DNA of 64,000 bases. Source: Paralichthys olivaceus. Taxonomy: Eukaryota > Chordata > Actinopteri > Pleuronectiformes > Paralichthyidae. Location: contig NC_091110.1 in the NCBI RefSeq assembly GCF_024713975.1, forward strand, positions 15,127,501-15,191,500. The letters are read 5' to 3'. A program made the position numbers and the translations under genes. Under the pieces are notes generated by a model that saw nothing but the letters and a program-made list of their open reading frames with translations, searched no databases and had not been told where the DNA came from. Positions 34,038 through 45,848 of the stretch are shown piece after piece (position 1 is the first letter of the stretch; each line of letters begins with the position of its first letter).

Positions 34038-34225
34038 TAGGGCAGCATGTTAGCCCAGTGGTTGGCGCTGTCGCAGCTTGAGAGTCTTTGGTTCGAATCC
34101 CGATTTGATGTCTGCGGTTTTCTCGTACTACTCCAGCATTGTCCCACAGTCTAAAGACACTTAGCTAATTGAAGACTAATTGGCGACATGTCCAGGATGT
34201 ACCCATGAGACCCTTGAGGGATAAT
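34038..34225 (+). mobile_element. Family A repeat with tRNA-like head
   Basis: The head (34040-34105) has TTAGCCCAGTGGTTGGCGC, which is A-box-like, and a perfect-looking B-box GGTTCGAATCC at 34090-34100. The body follows with TTGTCCCACAGTCTAAAGAC, TAATTGAAGACTAATTGGCG and ACATGTCCAGGATGTACCC. This is the most complete 5' portion of the family in the window. Confidence 0.65.
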
Positions 34226-34831
34226 GTTGGGATGAAGTCTGGTTGGAAAAGGTAACATGACTCAAAAAAGTAAGATGCCAACACATGACAAGTTTGTGAA
34301 AGGTACAAAATCCTCACCCTATAAACTGCCTTACCCTCTCTCTCTCTCTTTCTTCATGTCCACCTTTGTGACTTTCTGCTATTTATCGCTCTCTCTTGAC
34401 TTGTGCTCCCTCTGTCTTTCTTTCTGTCTCGTTTCCTTTAAAAGCAAACACAGCTCTCTTGATAGCAAGGGCAGCAAGCAGCACCATTATCAATTACTCC
34501 CCGTCTCCTGCACCAAATACACCCCCCACCCCCCACCCCTGCAGACACAGCACATTTTCACGGCCCGGAGAGGAAGAGGGAAAGAAAGAAGGAAATAGAG
34601 AAAGAAAAACAGGAGAAAGGGATGAAGAATGAGAGGTATACAGAGAGAAAATCAGAAATGGAGATAGAAGGAGCAGGACAGCTGAGGAAAGAGGAGAAAG
34701 ATGGAGACAGGCCTGTGTAGGGAGGACGGTAAAGAAAATGCTTACAGCGTTAAACATTATATTGCCTGTCTTAAGGTGGGTGGTGGTGATAAGAGAGCTT
34801 CTTGCACATTATGGCTGTATATATTACTCTG
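34226..34831. other. Non-coding spacer
   Basis: No exon was recognised. It is pyrimidine-rich at 34337-34425 and purine-rich (GGGAAAGAAAGAAGG-type) at 34570-34710. Confidence 0.5.
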
Positions 34832-34921
34832 TGTGTGAGTGTGTGTGTGCGTGTGTGTGTGCGTGTGTGTGTGGGGGAGTGTGTGTGTGTGGGAGTGTGT
34901 GTGTGTGTGTGGGAGTGTGTG
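34832..34921. repeat. Compound (GT)n/(GTGGGA)n microsatellite
   Basis: GT runs are interrupted by GC and by four GGGAGT or GGGGGAGT steps, giving a degenerate higher-order repeat. Confidence 0.9.
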
Positions 34922-37900
34922 GGATCTGTCCTCAGTTGACCTGCAGGTCCGTACATACACATGCACGGTATGAAATAGAATCGGAGCAGCAGTTCAGGAG
35001 ATGCTGGTGATGATTGATCAGTACTGCAGGATTGAAACCAGAAAAGTTTGCATATGAAGAATTAATGTCCATTATCTGAAGTTTATTGATCTGTGATTCA
35101 TTGAACACAGAAGCACAGCAGCTGTTGGTGAGGCAGCAGATCATGAATTTCTATCTGAAGACATTTTCTAGTTAGAGGTTGGAAGCTTCACTAAGGCTCT
35201 GACTGATGATATGAACAGAAGAGAGGAATAAACAGCAGACAGCAGCAGATGACATAAGAGAGTGAAAAAATGAAAAGTGTTGTTACAATGCACCATTCAC
35301 AGATATTCATCCGATCATACCCCCCTGGTTTTGCTGATAATGCAGTTTAAAATGATAAAATTAATAGTTTTTCTCATGGTTTTAAACTGGTTTTCTCAAT
35401 GTCTGACACGTGTAGTTTTTTTTGTCCCTTAAAACTTGAATTTGAAAAAAAAAGTTTAAAGATGTCTAGAAAATGCAAACCTTAACTAATTATATAAATT
35501 ATTAGTTTACACTTAAGCATACTGGTAGTCCTAATTTATATTAGAGAGAATACTGTATACATCCTTTTACATATTGTAAGGAATATTAAATTAAAAAAAT
35601 AAATACCACAATGTAAAAAAATCTCTTTACACATTTTTTATCCTACATAAGATGTATTATTTATTTATTTTATAATACTAATAATTAAGTTTTAAGTTTC
35701 ACTGTCAAATAAAGTGGAGTAAAAAGTACTTCCTCTGAAAGTTGATGCAAGTATAAAGAAGCAACAAATAAAAAGTGTAAATCCTTTGTTTAGATGTTCT
35801 TTCTTACTTTCCACTGGTGTATAGATAAACTCAAAGGTAACCTTGATTCTATATCTCATATAAACAAGAAAAAAAACTATCTTTTTCAAACAAACCAAAT
35901 CTATCATTTATGTCTGAATTTCCTCACAATCAATCTGATCCACTTCCCCTGCAACAATCATCCGGTTTCCTTTTCATCAGACCTTTTTCTGGCTCTTACT
36001 CAGCCAACGCCCAGTTGCTGCAGTGCAGCTCACTTCCCTGTTTCCAAAAACCTCTGCCTCCTCCCTCCTTCATCTGAACCCCCTCGCCTCTCTCTCTCTC
36101 TCCCTCTCTTCCTCCCACCATCTCTCTCTGTCTCTTTGCCTCTGTCTCTCTGCAGTAAGGCAGCGGGGGGGGGGGGGGGGGGGCAATGGGACAGGACGTT
36201 AGTTTTTGTGCCTTTCACAGGCTTAACACTGCACTGTCCTATAAACAAAAGGAGCCCGACTCTACAGCTTGTTGCAGATTTTCGGTCAATAAATATGTTG
36301 TGAAAAACTTGTGTTGAGGAATTAAGAACTCCTTCTGCCTCTCTCTCTCTCTCTCTCTCTGGCTCTTCTCTCTCCGTCTCTCTCTCTGGTGTATTTAACT
36401 TATTAATAGCATTACAATTTTCTGTTGGAAGAAACACTGCAGCAGACAAAGATCTCGATTTATATTTCTCCTTCCTCCCTTGTCCTCTGCGATACCGGCC
36501 AACTTAATGACCCCAAACAGACTCACACACACGTCACTTCACAGTGGTGTGGTGCTTTTTTTAAAAATTTCTCTGAGACTCTGTTAACATTAATGAATAA
36601 TGGCTCGAGCAAATTTACGTTTTGTTATCGCAGAAAAAGTTTTAAACTGATTAAACGTGTGGAGCAAGTCAGTGCTGGAGCTCTGGGGGGAATTTAGTGT
36701 AAGATCAAACTATGTAAATCTCCACAGGGGAAACTGACTTGTTGCAGCAGCTTAAAAGAAGACGATAAAAAGTCAATCAATAGAAACTACATAGACTAAA
36801 CCTCTGTTTAAGCATTATCATCACAGGGTGTTTCATGCTTTCATTCATGCATGTGAGGACAGAAGGTTCTGTGGGGTGAGACCACCTCCTCTATGAAATC
36901 TAGTCTAGGACAGAGTTATTCCTCTCATCCAGTTTATAGAGTGATTTTTTTTTTCTGTCCCTCTCTGTCCTTCCCCCGTCCTCAGTAGGCCACTGTTCAA
37001 AAGTTTAGATTAATAGGGTTGTGTCCTTCACGCTCCAAATCAGTCTCCTGTCATTGTGACATTCTTGTACAGGACACGCATGTTGTCTAACCAGTCTAAT
37101 TTATTTTGAAATCCAAATTTATTATTTAAAAAAAGACTAAATAAGACACTTGTTTCGGTCTCACAGTTTTTGCTCTGTGGTGGTGTGGGACAAAAAACTT
37201 AATTTATGCTTTTTCAAATTTCAAATTAAAACTCAAAACCTATTTAAACTGGCCATGGAAATTTCAGTATCATGTCTTCAAACACATGTTATTGTCCCCC
37301 TGTCCCTTGTCCCCCCGTGACCCTCAACTGTTAAGCTCTGTAGAGGATGGATGACCACGCTGATTATTGATATCTACACCAGCTCCACTTGAGTTGAGGG
37401 TGCCATTGCCTCTGTAGCTTAGCGATGGTGATGTGTTTGTGTCATATCCATCATATATTATACCACATTACATGACCTTGTGTCCCATCCTTTCCCATCA
37501 CCGTATGTCATGTTGGATCATCCTACGACACAGACTGTAAATCACAGCTGCATTAAAGGATGACACTTGCTCTGTCATCCACTGAGCTGCCATTTGAACA
37601 GGAATAGATCTGTACCTCCTAATCTATGGAACAACGTGTTTGCCGCTGCAGTTTGCCGAGCCCCTGCAAAGCGAACACATTTACTGTAATGTAACTCTTG
37701 TAAAAATAAATAAATATATAAATAGAAAAGACAAGAGTCAATGAGCATTGATCGGAGGCAGCGCGAGCCTTGTCCTCAAAGTGCATTTGAGCTGCTCTCT
37801 CAGGCCCTGTCAGGTAATCCAAGCCTCAGAGGTCAGCAAGTTTCCCGGCAGCAGGACAAGGGAGAAAAGGCTGCAGCTCCCGAGAGAAAGAGACAAACTA

Positions 37901-40031
37901 GTCTGGTGCTGGATTCACTGGTGATTTTCAAGAGTTAATCAACACCTCTCGGCGTGCTTCATCATTTTTACCACACGCTCAACGACAGAAGCTTGGACGG
38001 CAATGGGAGGTGTCAGTTAAGGGCACGAGGAGAAAACCAATGACTGTTTAATAGCTGATAAACATGCAAGTTGCACGATCATCAGCTGCTAACTGAAAGA
38101 GCTTTGACGATGAAAAAGGAGACTGTATTATAAGCGATTCAGAATCGCCGCGTGTGCTAGACCCCTCATCAGCATTTCAAACAGAAAGAGAGAAAGTTTG
38201 CGTTATTCCTCTTCTTGACAGGAAGCTGGTCTGCAGTATTGTGGCGTCTTGGCGTCCACCGGGGTGACTCTGAGATAATTTTTGGGTGTCGTCCAAGTGC
38301 AGTTCACCCCTCAAGCACTTTGATTCTCACAGAGTGGCTCTTGAACGCCCAGTCCTGATGATCAATGTGTCCTAATGGACGAGCGGTCACGCTCAGTGTG
38401 ACATTATAAAACATAACACAGAAATCCACAGCCTTTTTTCGCCAAAGCCACATTTCTTTGTGGCGTCATAAATCAATCAAATTTTATCTGGGTAATTGAA
38501 TTTTCATGATCTGTTCAAGTATGCAGGAGTCATCACAAGAATATGTTGTAAAGGTTTTTGACCTTAGCAAGTACTAAAGTGTTTGAATTACTTTTTGATA
38601 ATGATGTCACTTGCATCTGTGCTTCATATGAATCTATCGCCAGGAGACTGCAGCATTAAACATACAGTCGGTCCAGATAAGGAGATGCCTGAGGTGTGCT
38701 TGACCAGCTCAAGCTAAAAATAGACTTCAATTAGAACGATACTGAAGTGGAAGTAAAGTCCTTAGAGGAAGGTCTCGCCTCTTGGCAGAAACCTGGGCAG
38801 TTACCTTGGGCTAACAAAACCAAGCTCCATTCTAAATGGAGGAGAAGAGGGACAGATCTGCGTTTTCAGTGGTTAGAGGGAATTAAATAATGCAAGTATA
38901 GATTTAAAATAAAATAAAAACTTAAAAACTATAGAGCCCCCCCAGTGACATTGGTGGAAAAAGTTATTGTGTGGCCACAATTTATAATCTAGTTCCCATG
39001 CCTTAATAACTCGTGGTGGAGTAGTATTTTTTCTAAAATGTCACCAGAGGTGCTCAATATACAGAAAATAATTCAACAGGTTAAATTTCCACTAAGAAAC
39101 CTCTTTAATGGCTAAATCCAGATTTACCAATGTGCATTAAACTTAATCCTGGGATGTTTGAGTGGTGACTAGTTATACAGCTGCAGACAAGCATGTTGGT
39201 TAAAGTGTGTTCACATTACCCCTTCATTTTGTTTTAATAAAAACATGAATTTAGGATCAAGTCACAGAATCTATATTTTTTACTTTTCTTTTCATATCTT
39301 TCAGTTCTTTATTGGGGCCACAATTGCATTTAATATCTCAGAGTGAGAAAAAAACACACCATCTCATTGTGCCCGCGCTGCAGTAGCTGAACTCCCGATT
39401 AAATTCAAAGGCTATTTTTGATTCATTGTGTAGCTGTGTGACTGCTCCTACACAACTCTGCTGAGCATTGTTTAAGACCAACAGTGCAATCTTTAAAGTG
39501 TCATATTAAAGCTTATTTCTTATGCTGAGGCTGCTTAATAAGATGTGTTACACAAACCTCACAGTATTTCTGCAGTTTTAAACAAGTGACCCCCAAATTA
39601 AAGAAAATGAGTTTCATAAAAAATAAATAATAATAATAATAGATTTCTCTGACACTGACATAGCAATTTATTAATGTATTTGCCAGTGTATGTACACCCC
39701 ATATACTGTATATTAAGAACAACAACAATATTTAGCAAATACTGTCTCCTCAAAGCTGTGTGGCAGATTCATAAGTCGAGACTGTGCTGACACCTACAGT
39801 TACAAGTGTGTAACTGTATTGAGTTGTGGCCCAATACTGGTAAAAACCCCTCCAGAAGAGGGACAGGTCACAGTAGCGGTAATATTAGTTTTGAAAAATA
39901 AATAAGCAGAGAAATTTACTCAGACAATGTGACGTTGATATCTGAACAAGGAAATGGTGCACTGTTTATTTAATCTTGATAATGGTTTTATGAAGGTTAT
40001 TGTATTGACTTGATGATACTGCTGATAGTTG
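34922..40031. other. Non-coding spacer
   Basis: No exon was recognised over 5 kb. Low-complexity elements are CT-rich tracts at 36085-36154 and 36340-36390 and a G homopolymer at 36165-36183. Confidence 0.5.
36165..36183. repeat. Poly(G) tract
   Basis: Nineteen consecutive G follow a long CT-rich stretch. Length in an assembly is unreliable for such runs. Confidence 0.9.
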
Positions 40032-40037
40032 CACACG

Positions 40038-40081
<44 letters not shown>
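40032..40081. repeat. (CA)n microsatellite
   Basis: About 24 CA units with CG interruptions at the left end. Confidence 0.95.
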
Positions 40082-40085
<4 letters not shown>

Positions 40086-40329
40086 CCAAGTCAAGATAAA
40101 CTGTGGTAAAAGATCTTTTCACTCTCCACTTTCTTCCCTGCACATTTTTAAAAACTAAGATTTTAATATGATCAGTTTTCTATCAGAGTCCCTAATCAAC
40201 ACAGTTCAGTGAGACGTGGTTGATAAAATCTATTTTTAGAACATCACATGAAAACATCACATCAAGGGGAAGAGAAGGACGTGTCCTTCAATTTACCTTC
40301 AACCTTCTCTTCTTGTAGTCAGAGATCAC

Positions 40330-40464
40330 CGTAGACTTTAGACTGGACACAGCAGAACTGGCTGAGACCCAGAATATGCTGAGGGAAGTGCAAGTCATCG
40401 TCAAGGGCAAAGAGCAGCAGATGTAGAGTCCGCTCTGGAGTCAGGCCAGAAGGCATGTGACACA
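40330..40464 (-). other. Isolated exon-like ORF, unknown
   Basis: On the minus strand a 135-base open segment is bounded by an acceptor (GCTGTTTTGCAG) and a GTGATC donor, with phase 1 at both ends. It encodes CHMPSGLTPERTLHLL then about 28 residues including FALDDDLHFPQHILGLSQ. I do not recognise the protein. No neighbouring exon was found, so it may be chance, a relic exon or part of an unrecognised antisense gene. Confidence 0.25.
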
Positions 40465-40880
40465 CTGCAAAACAGCAGGGCCATTTCAGGAGAATTAAAT
40501 AAACATATTGCATGTATGACTGTTTGTGCAATGCCAGTAGGAATAATAGTAAAAAAGTTCATTAAAAAATCTAGACTGCAAGATTAAAATAGTGATTAAA
40601 AACAGTGAATATAAGAAAACCAATTTGACTCTATATCTGCAATCAAACTAGTAAAACTTTATCAAACCAGAGAATTGAAATTTATTTCATAGGTAGTTCA
40701 GGCTCTGAAACAAAAAGTCGTGCATGCATGTTTGGCCTAGTGGTTTTTTTTTAAACTTCATTTCTAAAACATAATAATTGTCAAACTATTCATTTTCATA
40801 AAAAACAAATACAGAGATAGAAGATACAGAAGAAAACAATTGTTTTTCCACTACGATAAAGAAACCCTTATAAAATAGGC

Positions 40881-40937
40881 CTATATATATATATATATAT
40901 ATACTCACTAATATACTATATACTATACTATATATAT
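40881..40937. repeat. (TA)n-rich microsatellite
   Basis: Twelve TA units are followed by ATACTATA repeats that can fold back on themselves. Confidence 0.9.
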
Positions 40938-41825
40938 AGTAGTGGGTATAGATTATGCTATAGGCCTGATCATAACAATCATATTAGTTTATATAAACAA
41001 GTATCCTCACTTAAGTGTTATAGAGGATATTTTATAAAGTATGCTTGGATAGTTGCACTAACAATCAGCTGCCACCTGATGGCAGAATAACACAGTGAAC
41101 ACAACATGGTTCAAGCAGTTTGGAGCTTTAAATGGCAGAAATGCACTTCGTAAATCTCTGCACTCTCATGAATCACCATCCACTGAAAACAGTGTAATCC
41201 TCTCAGGAATGTAAAGCAGACACCCTGGCAGTAAATATCACACTTCATGCTGCACCATATGTTGATTGATTGATTCAACTTGTGCAACTAAAACAATGAG
41301 AGTGAGCTGTAACTCATTCATTCATTCACTCCTGCAGCCACTGCACTGCTGCCTGGTTTGTTTTTAGATTAAATGTTTGCAGCCCTGTCGTAGAACGTGT
41401 TGAATTATTTAGTCGTGGTCACGCAGCATCCTTGAGAATCTTCTTCAGCAAACTAAATATTCTCAGAAGAAAACTGGGAGCGCTGCCTTTATCTGTTGTG
41501 CTTATTAAATATGCAACAACTTGCCCAAAGATCTTTGAGCAGCTTTAAATGTATCCCTCATACATTTTTTAAGTTCTTAGGAATGAACGCGTTATTCTTT
41601 TATTTTAGCGTAAAACACTACATATTTTGTTATAAGACAAACTTAATCACATCTATTTAGATTTTTCTAAAATGAGTCTACTTGTACTGAAGTCGAATTC
41701 AGATAAACCATTTTAATTCAATCAGACATTTTCTTATGTATATATATACTTTAAGCATTGACACACTTTTCCATTATGCTAAAAACTGTTTCTTCTAATC
41801 CATGTTAGTTACATGTGGCATCTAT
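40938..41825. other. Non-coding spacer
   Basis: No exon or defined repeat was recognised; short simple motifs only (ATTGATTGATT near 41266, TTCATTCATTCA near 41318). Confidence 0.5.
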
Positions 41826-42001
41826 TGCTCTTCTGTCCGTCCTGGTCGAGGGATCCCTCACATGTTCCTACGTTTATTTCCCCTGTTAATAGGTTTTTTT
41901 TGTCCTGTCGCAGGTTCAGAACAGAGGATGTCACACCTTGTTAAGCCCTATGAAACTGAGATTTGTGGACATGGGCTATACAAATAAAACTTGATTGATT
42001 G
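41826..42001 (+). repeat. Family C interspersed repeat, 3' part
   Basis: It carries TCGAGGGATCCCTCACATGT, TTCCTACGTTTATTTCCCC, AGAGGATGTCACACCTTGTT and the tail GGGCTATACAAATAAAACTT ending in GATTGATTGA. It matches a frequent teleost repeat from memory and shares its 3' part with 33863-33945. Confidence 0.65.
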
Positions 42002-42699
42002 AAGTCAAGTCCCTGTGTTGTAATCTAAAATCAAAAGGTCAAGGTCACAAGGTTAAACTCGTGTCCCAGATCTGGATTAACCTAAACAAAATTGATTGGA
42101 CTACTTTGACGTATGACCCTCTCGGACATGGTTCCTTCGTTCTGCTCTCAGCTCTTGCCGTTATCTCTGAGTGTTACCTGTGTTCGTGTCTGCTTCATCA
42201 TTTTCCATATTTAGCTCGGCTCAATTTGGCTCAGGAGCCGGAGTCATAAGCAGCAGTGCTGTTTTCATCAGTGACAGATCTCAGCTCCATCTGCGGCAGC
42301 TCTTCATCTCTATTGTGACTGAAATGTTCTTCATCACTGCTCTGTCTGCACATTTATAACGTCCTGCTTGTATTTCTGAGCCTTACATGGGTTCATATAC
42401 GTTGTTACAGAATATGTATTGATTGTCAGATTTATAGATTTGAGTTATCCTTGTGGCACATAAGTAAATACACACATATATAGATTATAACATTGTAAAG
42501 CTACTGATCAGAGGCAGCATGCTCGACCCTACATTATTCAGATTCATAGATCTACAGGAGACTGGCTCCAGTAAGTTCAACATTAATTGAGCACAAATTA
42601 AACCTCACCTAACATAATATAATCTAAAGCAATGACTACGAGCAAAGATCTTGGTGAACAAGGTAAGAATTATGCTATTAAACTATTTAATTAAGCTTG
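42002..42699. other. Non-coding spacer
   Basis: No exon or defined repeat was recognised. Confidence 0.5.
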
Positions 42700-43375
42700 T
42701 TTATCTGCTTTGAATGCCCATTAGTTAATGCTAACGTTAGCAACTATCCATTAACTTTTTTCTTGAGAATAGCAGATGAATCAATAAATAGATAAACAAA
42801 TAAATATCCCCACCATTTCATCTGACTTAGCGAAACATTAGAAGTTGTTGTTACCCAGCTTTAGCTAGCCAACACATTTAAAAACGGTAGCAAAATTTTA
42901 GCTAGCTGGAGTTAAGCTTCTCTTGCCAGACACTAAATAATGGAGCTAAAATGTGCTATAGCTTACCTGAAAGCTAACTAGCCAGCGGTGATGAGTGAGA
43001 ACCATACACTGAATTTAAAACATAGGAATGAGGTTTGTATAAAAGGTCTTCTCGAAATTAGCAGCTATTGGGCTAGTCAGTTAGCAACGGAAGGTAAGAG
43101 GGTTAGCAGTTAGCACTCAATGACCTGAGTTGCACGGGAACAATGTTTATGTACGCCAGCTAGCCATTGTTAGCACAGAGCAAAAACAGTTCATACTAAC
43201 TCATTATGTAGCATTTCACAGCATCTTGGATTTCGAAGTAAGGGGTGGTGAGGTTCTTCCGACCTTTCGAGTTGAGATTCCGACTTTAGGTGGCGTTCCA
43301 GTTGCATCAGAGGTTTAATGGGACTAGCCAATTAGCAGGACATGCTAAGTGCTAGCTACCTACTTACCTTTTCTA
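42700..43375. repeat. TTAGC/GCTAA-rich diverged repeat
   Basis: Words TTAGC, GCTAG, GCTAAC and TAGCTAGC occur more than twenty times over about 670 bases in both orientations, for example GCTAACGTTAGCAACTA and TTTAGCTAGCC. No fixed period is seen. It echoes the cluster at 3590-3830. Confidence 0.5.
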
Positions 43376-44997
43376 CTTGATTTGCATTATTTTTATGTTT
43401 GTATAGATGCAGAAAAAGATGCTCCTAAAGCTTTGAACTTATGTGAGCAGGACTGTACATAATACAGATATAAGAGCAACAAGTAAATAACCTTTATGCT
43501 AATAGTAGCCTGCTTTATTAAATCGTGATTGAATTAGCAGCAGCGTGGCACACAGGTATACAAGGGAGACATTTTCACATGAGAAAACAATTATACAAAA
43601 TGATTTAACAACACTTTAGAGGCATGACCTCTCTCCTGACAAAAGTTGATTTAATATGGCAGCACGCAGACGTCCATATAGCGGACTGATGACTCAATTG
43701 TGGTTCATTTATTTAAGTGTCTAAGTGACCGCTCGTCTAAAAGATTTGTGCCCGCCAAACATAATTTGACCAACGCTGTGGGAGCATCAATCAGAAAACC
43801 TTTTGTCTAGTAGTCCTTATGCTGTGCACAGCCTTGAAGAATGCACACATGCATCTCTTGAGGGTAATTTCAGTGTGGAGTTTGGAATAACTCTTCTGGT
43901 TCCATTGACAGCTGTTCCATAAGACCACACAGCTCTTTCCGGCAAATCCAGACTGCTGCTGAGGTTATGGCGTCATTTTGTTTGTGACCTCCAGCTTAAT
44001 AGATCCATTAGGCACAAGACGATGCAAAACTGTCAATCAACTGAATGCAGAGTGAAACATATAACCCACAAATATTAGTTGTTGAACAAAAACACTTAAC
44101 GTTGGCAGAAAATATCCTTAGAAATACTTTGATCGTCGAGAGAGTATCCAATTTTGAATATCCACACATGGCCACACTATTTACTTTCATGTCATGCCTT
44201 TTGGCTTTGAATTATCTGGTGTTGATCACATAGCAGATGGCATCTATGAATATAACATGTATTAATTCCTTGTCCTGTCACATGGGCTCTTTGTGGAGGG
44301 CACATTATGTTGCAGCATCATTCTGCAGAAAGATGAAGTTGCAAAGGTGGGAGGGAGAGAGAGAATTATGAGAATAATGTAATTTAACGTCAGTGCATCC
44401 TTTGCAATACCAGTTTAACTTAATAAATTTAAACTGAAACCAACAGACCAACATATTATAGTGTTAAGAAGAAATGACATTCAGTAAAACAGTTTGAGGA
44501 TGTTTGATTAGAAAATAGATTTACTTTCTCTTCTTTGTTTAAACATTTGAGTTAAAATATTTCCGTCCAATATCAATACATTGACCGATCACTGTCCTTT
44601 GCTTTATTTGTCTTTGAATTTCACTGTCTGCTGTATGAAACATTCATGCATGTCCTCCTCGCGTAATAGAAAAAGGGAACGCAGTGGAAGGAAAGGGGAG
44701 TCAGAGGACATGCAGTTTTTATGAAGCATTCATGTTGTTGACGTTTTTTTTACTCCCTGTCTGCTTCTGACACTGAAACGTGAGGGGAAGTAGGGTGGTG
44801 TAGGTGTTAATGAATGGCACCATGTTTCTACACTCCCATTTTACACCCCTAAAATGATCAAGCTACATGAAGAACCATGTCACAGAAACACAAGCATTCA
44901 GTGACTGTATATTGGATTTTTTAAAAAGCAGGATATTAATTTCTATCTTACGCCCTTCCATCTCTCACCACTGTTCTCTCTCCCCATCTGTTTCCAG
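43376..44997. other. Non-coding spacer upstream of ank1
   Basis: No exon was recognised. The right end (44968-44997) is a strong polypyrimidine-AG acceptor-like sequence, so a non-coding ank1 leader exon could start at 44998. Confidence 0.5.
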
Positions 44998-45722
44998 GAG
45001 GGAGGTGCCATGGAAAAGCCATGGTCAGAGGGAGGGAAGACGTGAGAAGAAAAGATCCTATTTGAAGGCATTCCGCAGCTCTGGCGCCCTCATCTATTCT
45101 ACCTCAGTTATGCAAGACGCAACAGCACCTATTGTGAGAGAAAAACCTTTAGCAGAGAGGAAAACTGTGGAGAAAAGGAGCGGAGCAGCAGCAGAGGGGA
45201 GCACATTTGACAGATTAAAGGAAGGAGCGCTGCTGCAGGATTCCCACTGTGCTGAACACGGGACTGCGTGACAGGTCTGTGCAAGCACAGGGAGAGAGGG
45301 AGGAGAGAGGAGAGAAGGGAGGAAGGTAGGATAGAAAGAAGGGGGAGGGGAAGGCAATTCAGCGCAGTGCAAGCTGACTGGATGAGTAGCAGCCGCGGCA
45401 CAGGCACCAGCATCAGCATCAGCATCAGCACCCCTAGCTGTAGCATCCATCTGTGTGGCTGCTGGAGGCTGCTGGAGGCTGTCTTGTGGCTGCTGTAGCA
45501 TCATCATCACCCACATACACACACCGGTATCCAGACACAGAGGTTTCCACCTCTTGCCTTACACACACACATGTCGTGGTGGCCACCAGAGAGGAGTTAG
45601 TAAGTGACAGGGCTTGGGGGACACGGGAGGAGGAAGCAGGGGACGACTGGAGGTAGTGCGAGCCGGAGGAGGGCTGGAACGACAGTGACTGGAGCAGCAG
45701 CAGCAGCAGTAGCAGCGGCACC
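44998..45722 (+). promoter_or_regulatory. ank1: Probable ank1 promoter and/or 5' untranslated leader
   Basis: Base composition shifts here to GC- and purine-rich sequence, with GGGAGG repeats (45285-45350), CAGCATCAGCAT steps (45407-45430) and (CAG)n (45691-45712), ending in a good start-site context. The transcription start is not identifiable. Several upstream ATGs open short frames (for example 45008 and 45382). Confidence 0.5.
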
Positions 45723-45848
45723 ATGGCACAAGCCGCCAAGCAGCTCCGCAAGACCAAGGACCTTGCGGAGGCCGCCGCCCAGGAGCAGAGGGAGAAGGAG
45801 GAGGAAAAGATAAAAAAGAGGAATCGATCCAGGGACCGCAGGCGCAAG
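45723..45848 (+). CDS. ank1: Ankyrin-1 alternative first coding exon (5' part of gene only)
   Basis: Ankyrins link membrane channels and adhesion proteins to the spectrin skeleton through 24 ankyrin repeats, a spectrin-binding module and a death domain. Only the first coding exon is present: 42 codons from a strong start (GGCACCATGG) to a GTATGG donor, ending in phase 0. The peptide starts MAQAAKQLRKTKDLAE and ends RNRSRDRRRK. From memory it matches the alternative ANK1 N-terminus (MAQAAKQLKK...RNRSRDRKKK) and more distantly that of ANK3 (MAHAASQLKK...KRSRDRKKK). This precedes the ankyrin repeats and differs from the erythroid first exon. The next exon, expected to begin ADAATSFLRAARSG, was not found before the window end, so intron 1 exceeds 18 kb. 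ank1 is favoured over ank2 and ank3 by the MAQAAKQL start. Confidence 0.8.

Noticed and set aside
34040..34105. Possible tRNA gene
   Set aside because: A- and B-boxes are present, but the acceptor stem does not pair and the sequence continues into a repeat body; it is better read as a tRNA-derived repeat.
44867..45271. 134-residue plus-strand ORF before the ank1 start
   Set aside because: It spans the spacer and leader, ends well before the ankyrin start in another context and resembles no known protein; treated as an upstream ORF at most.
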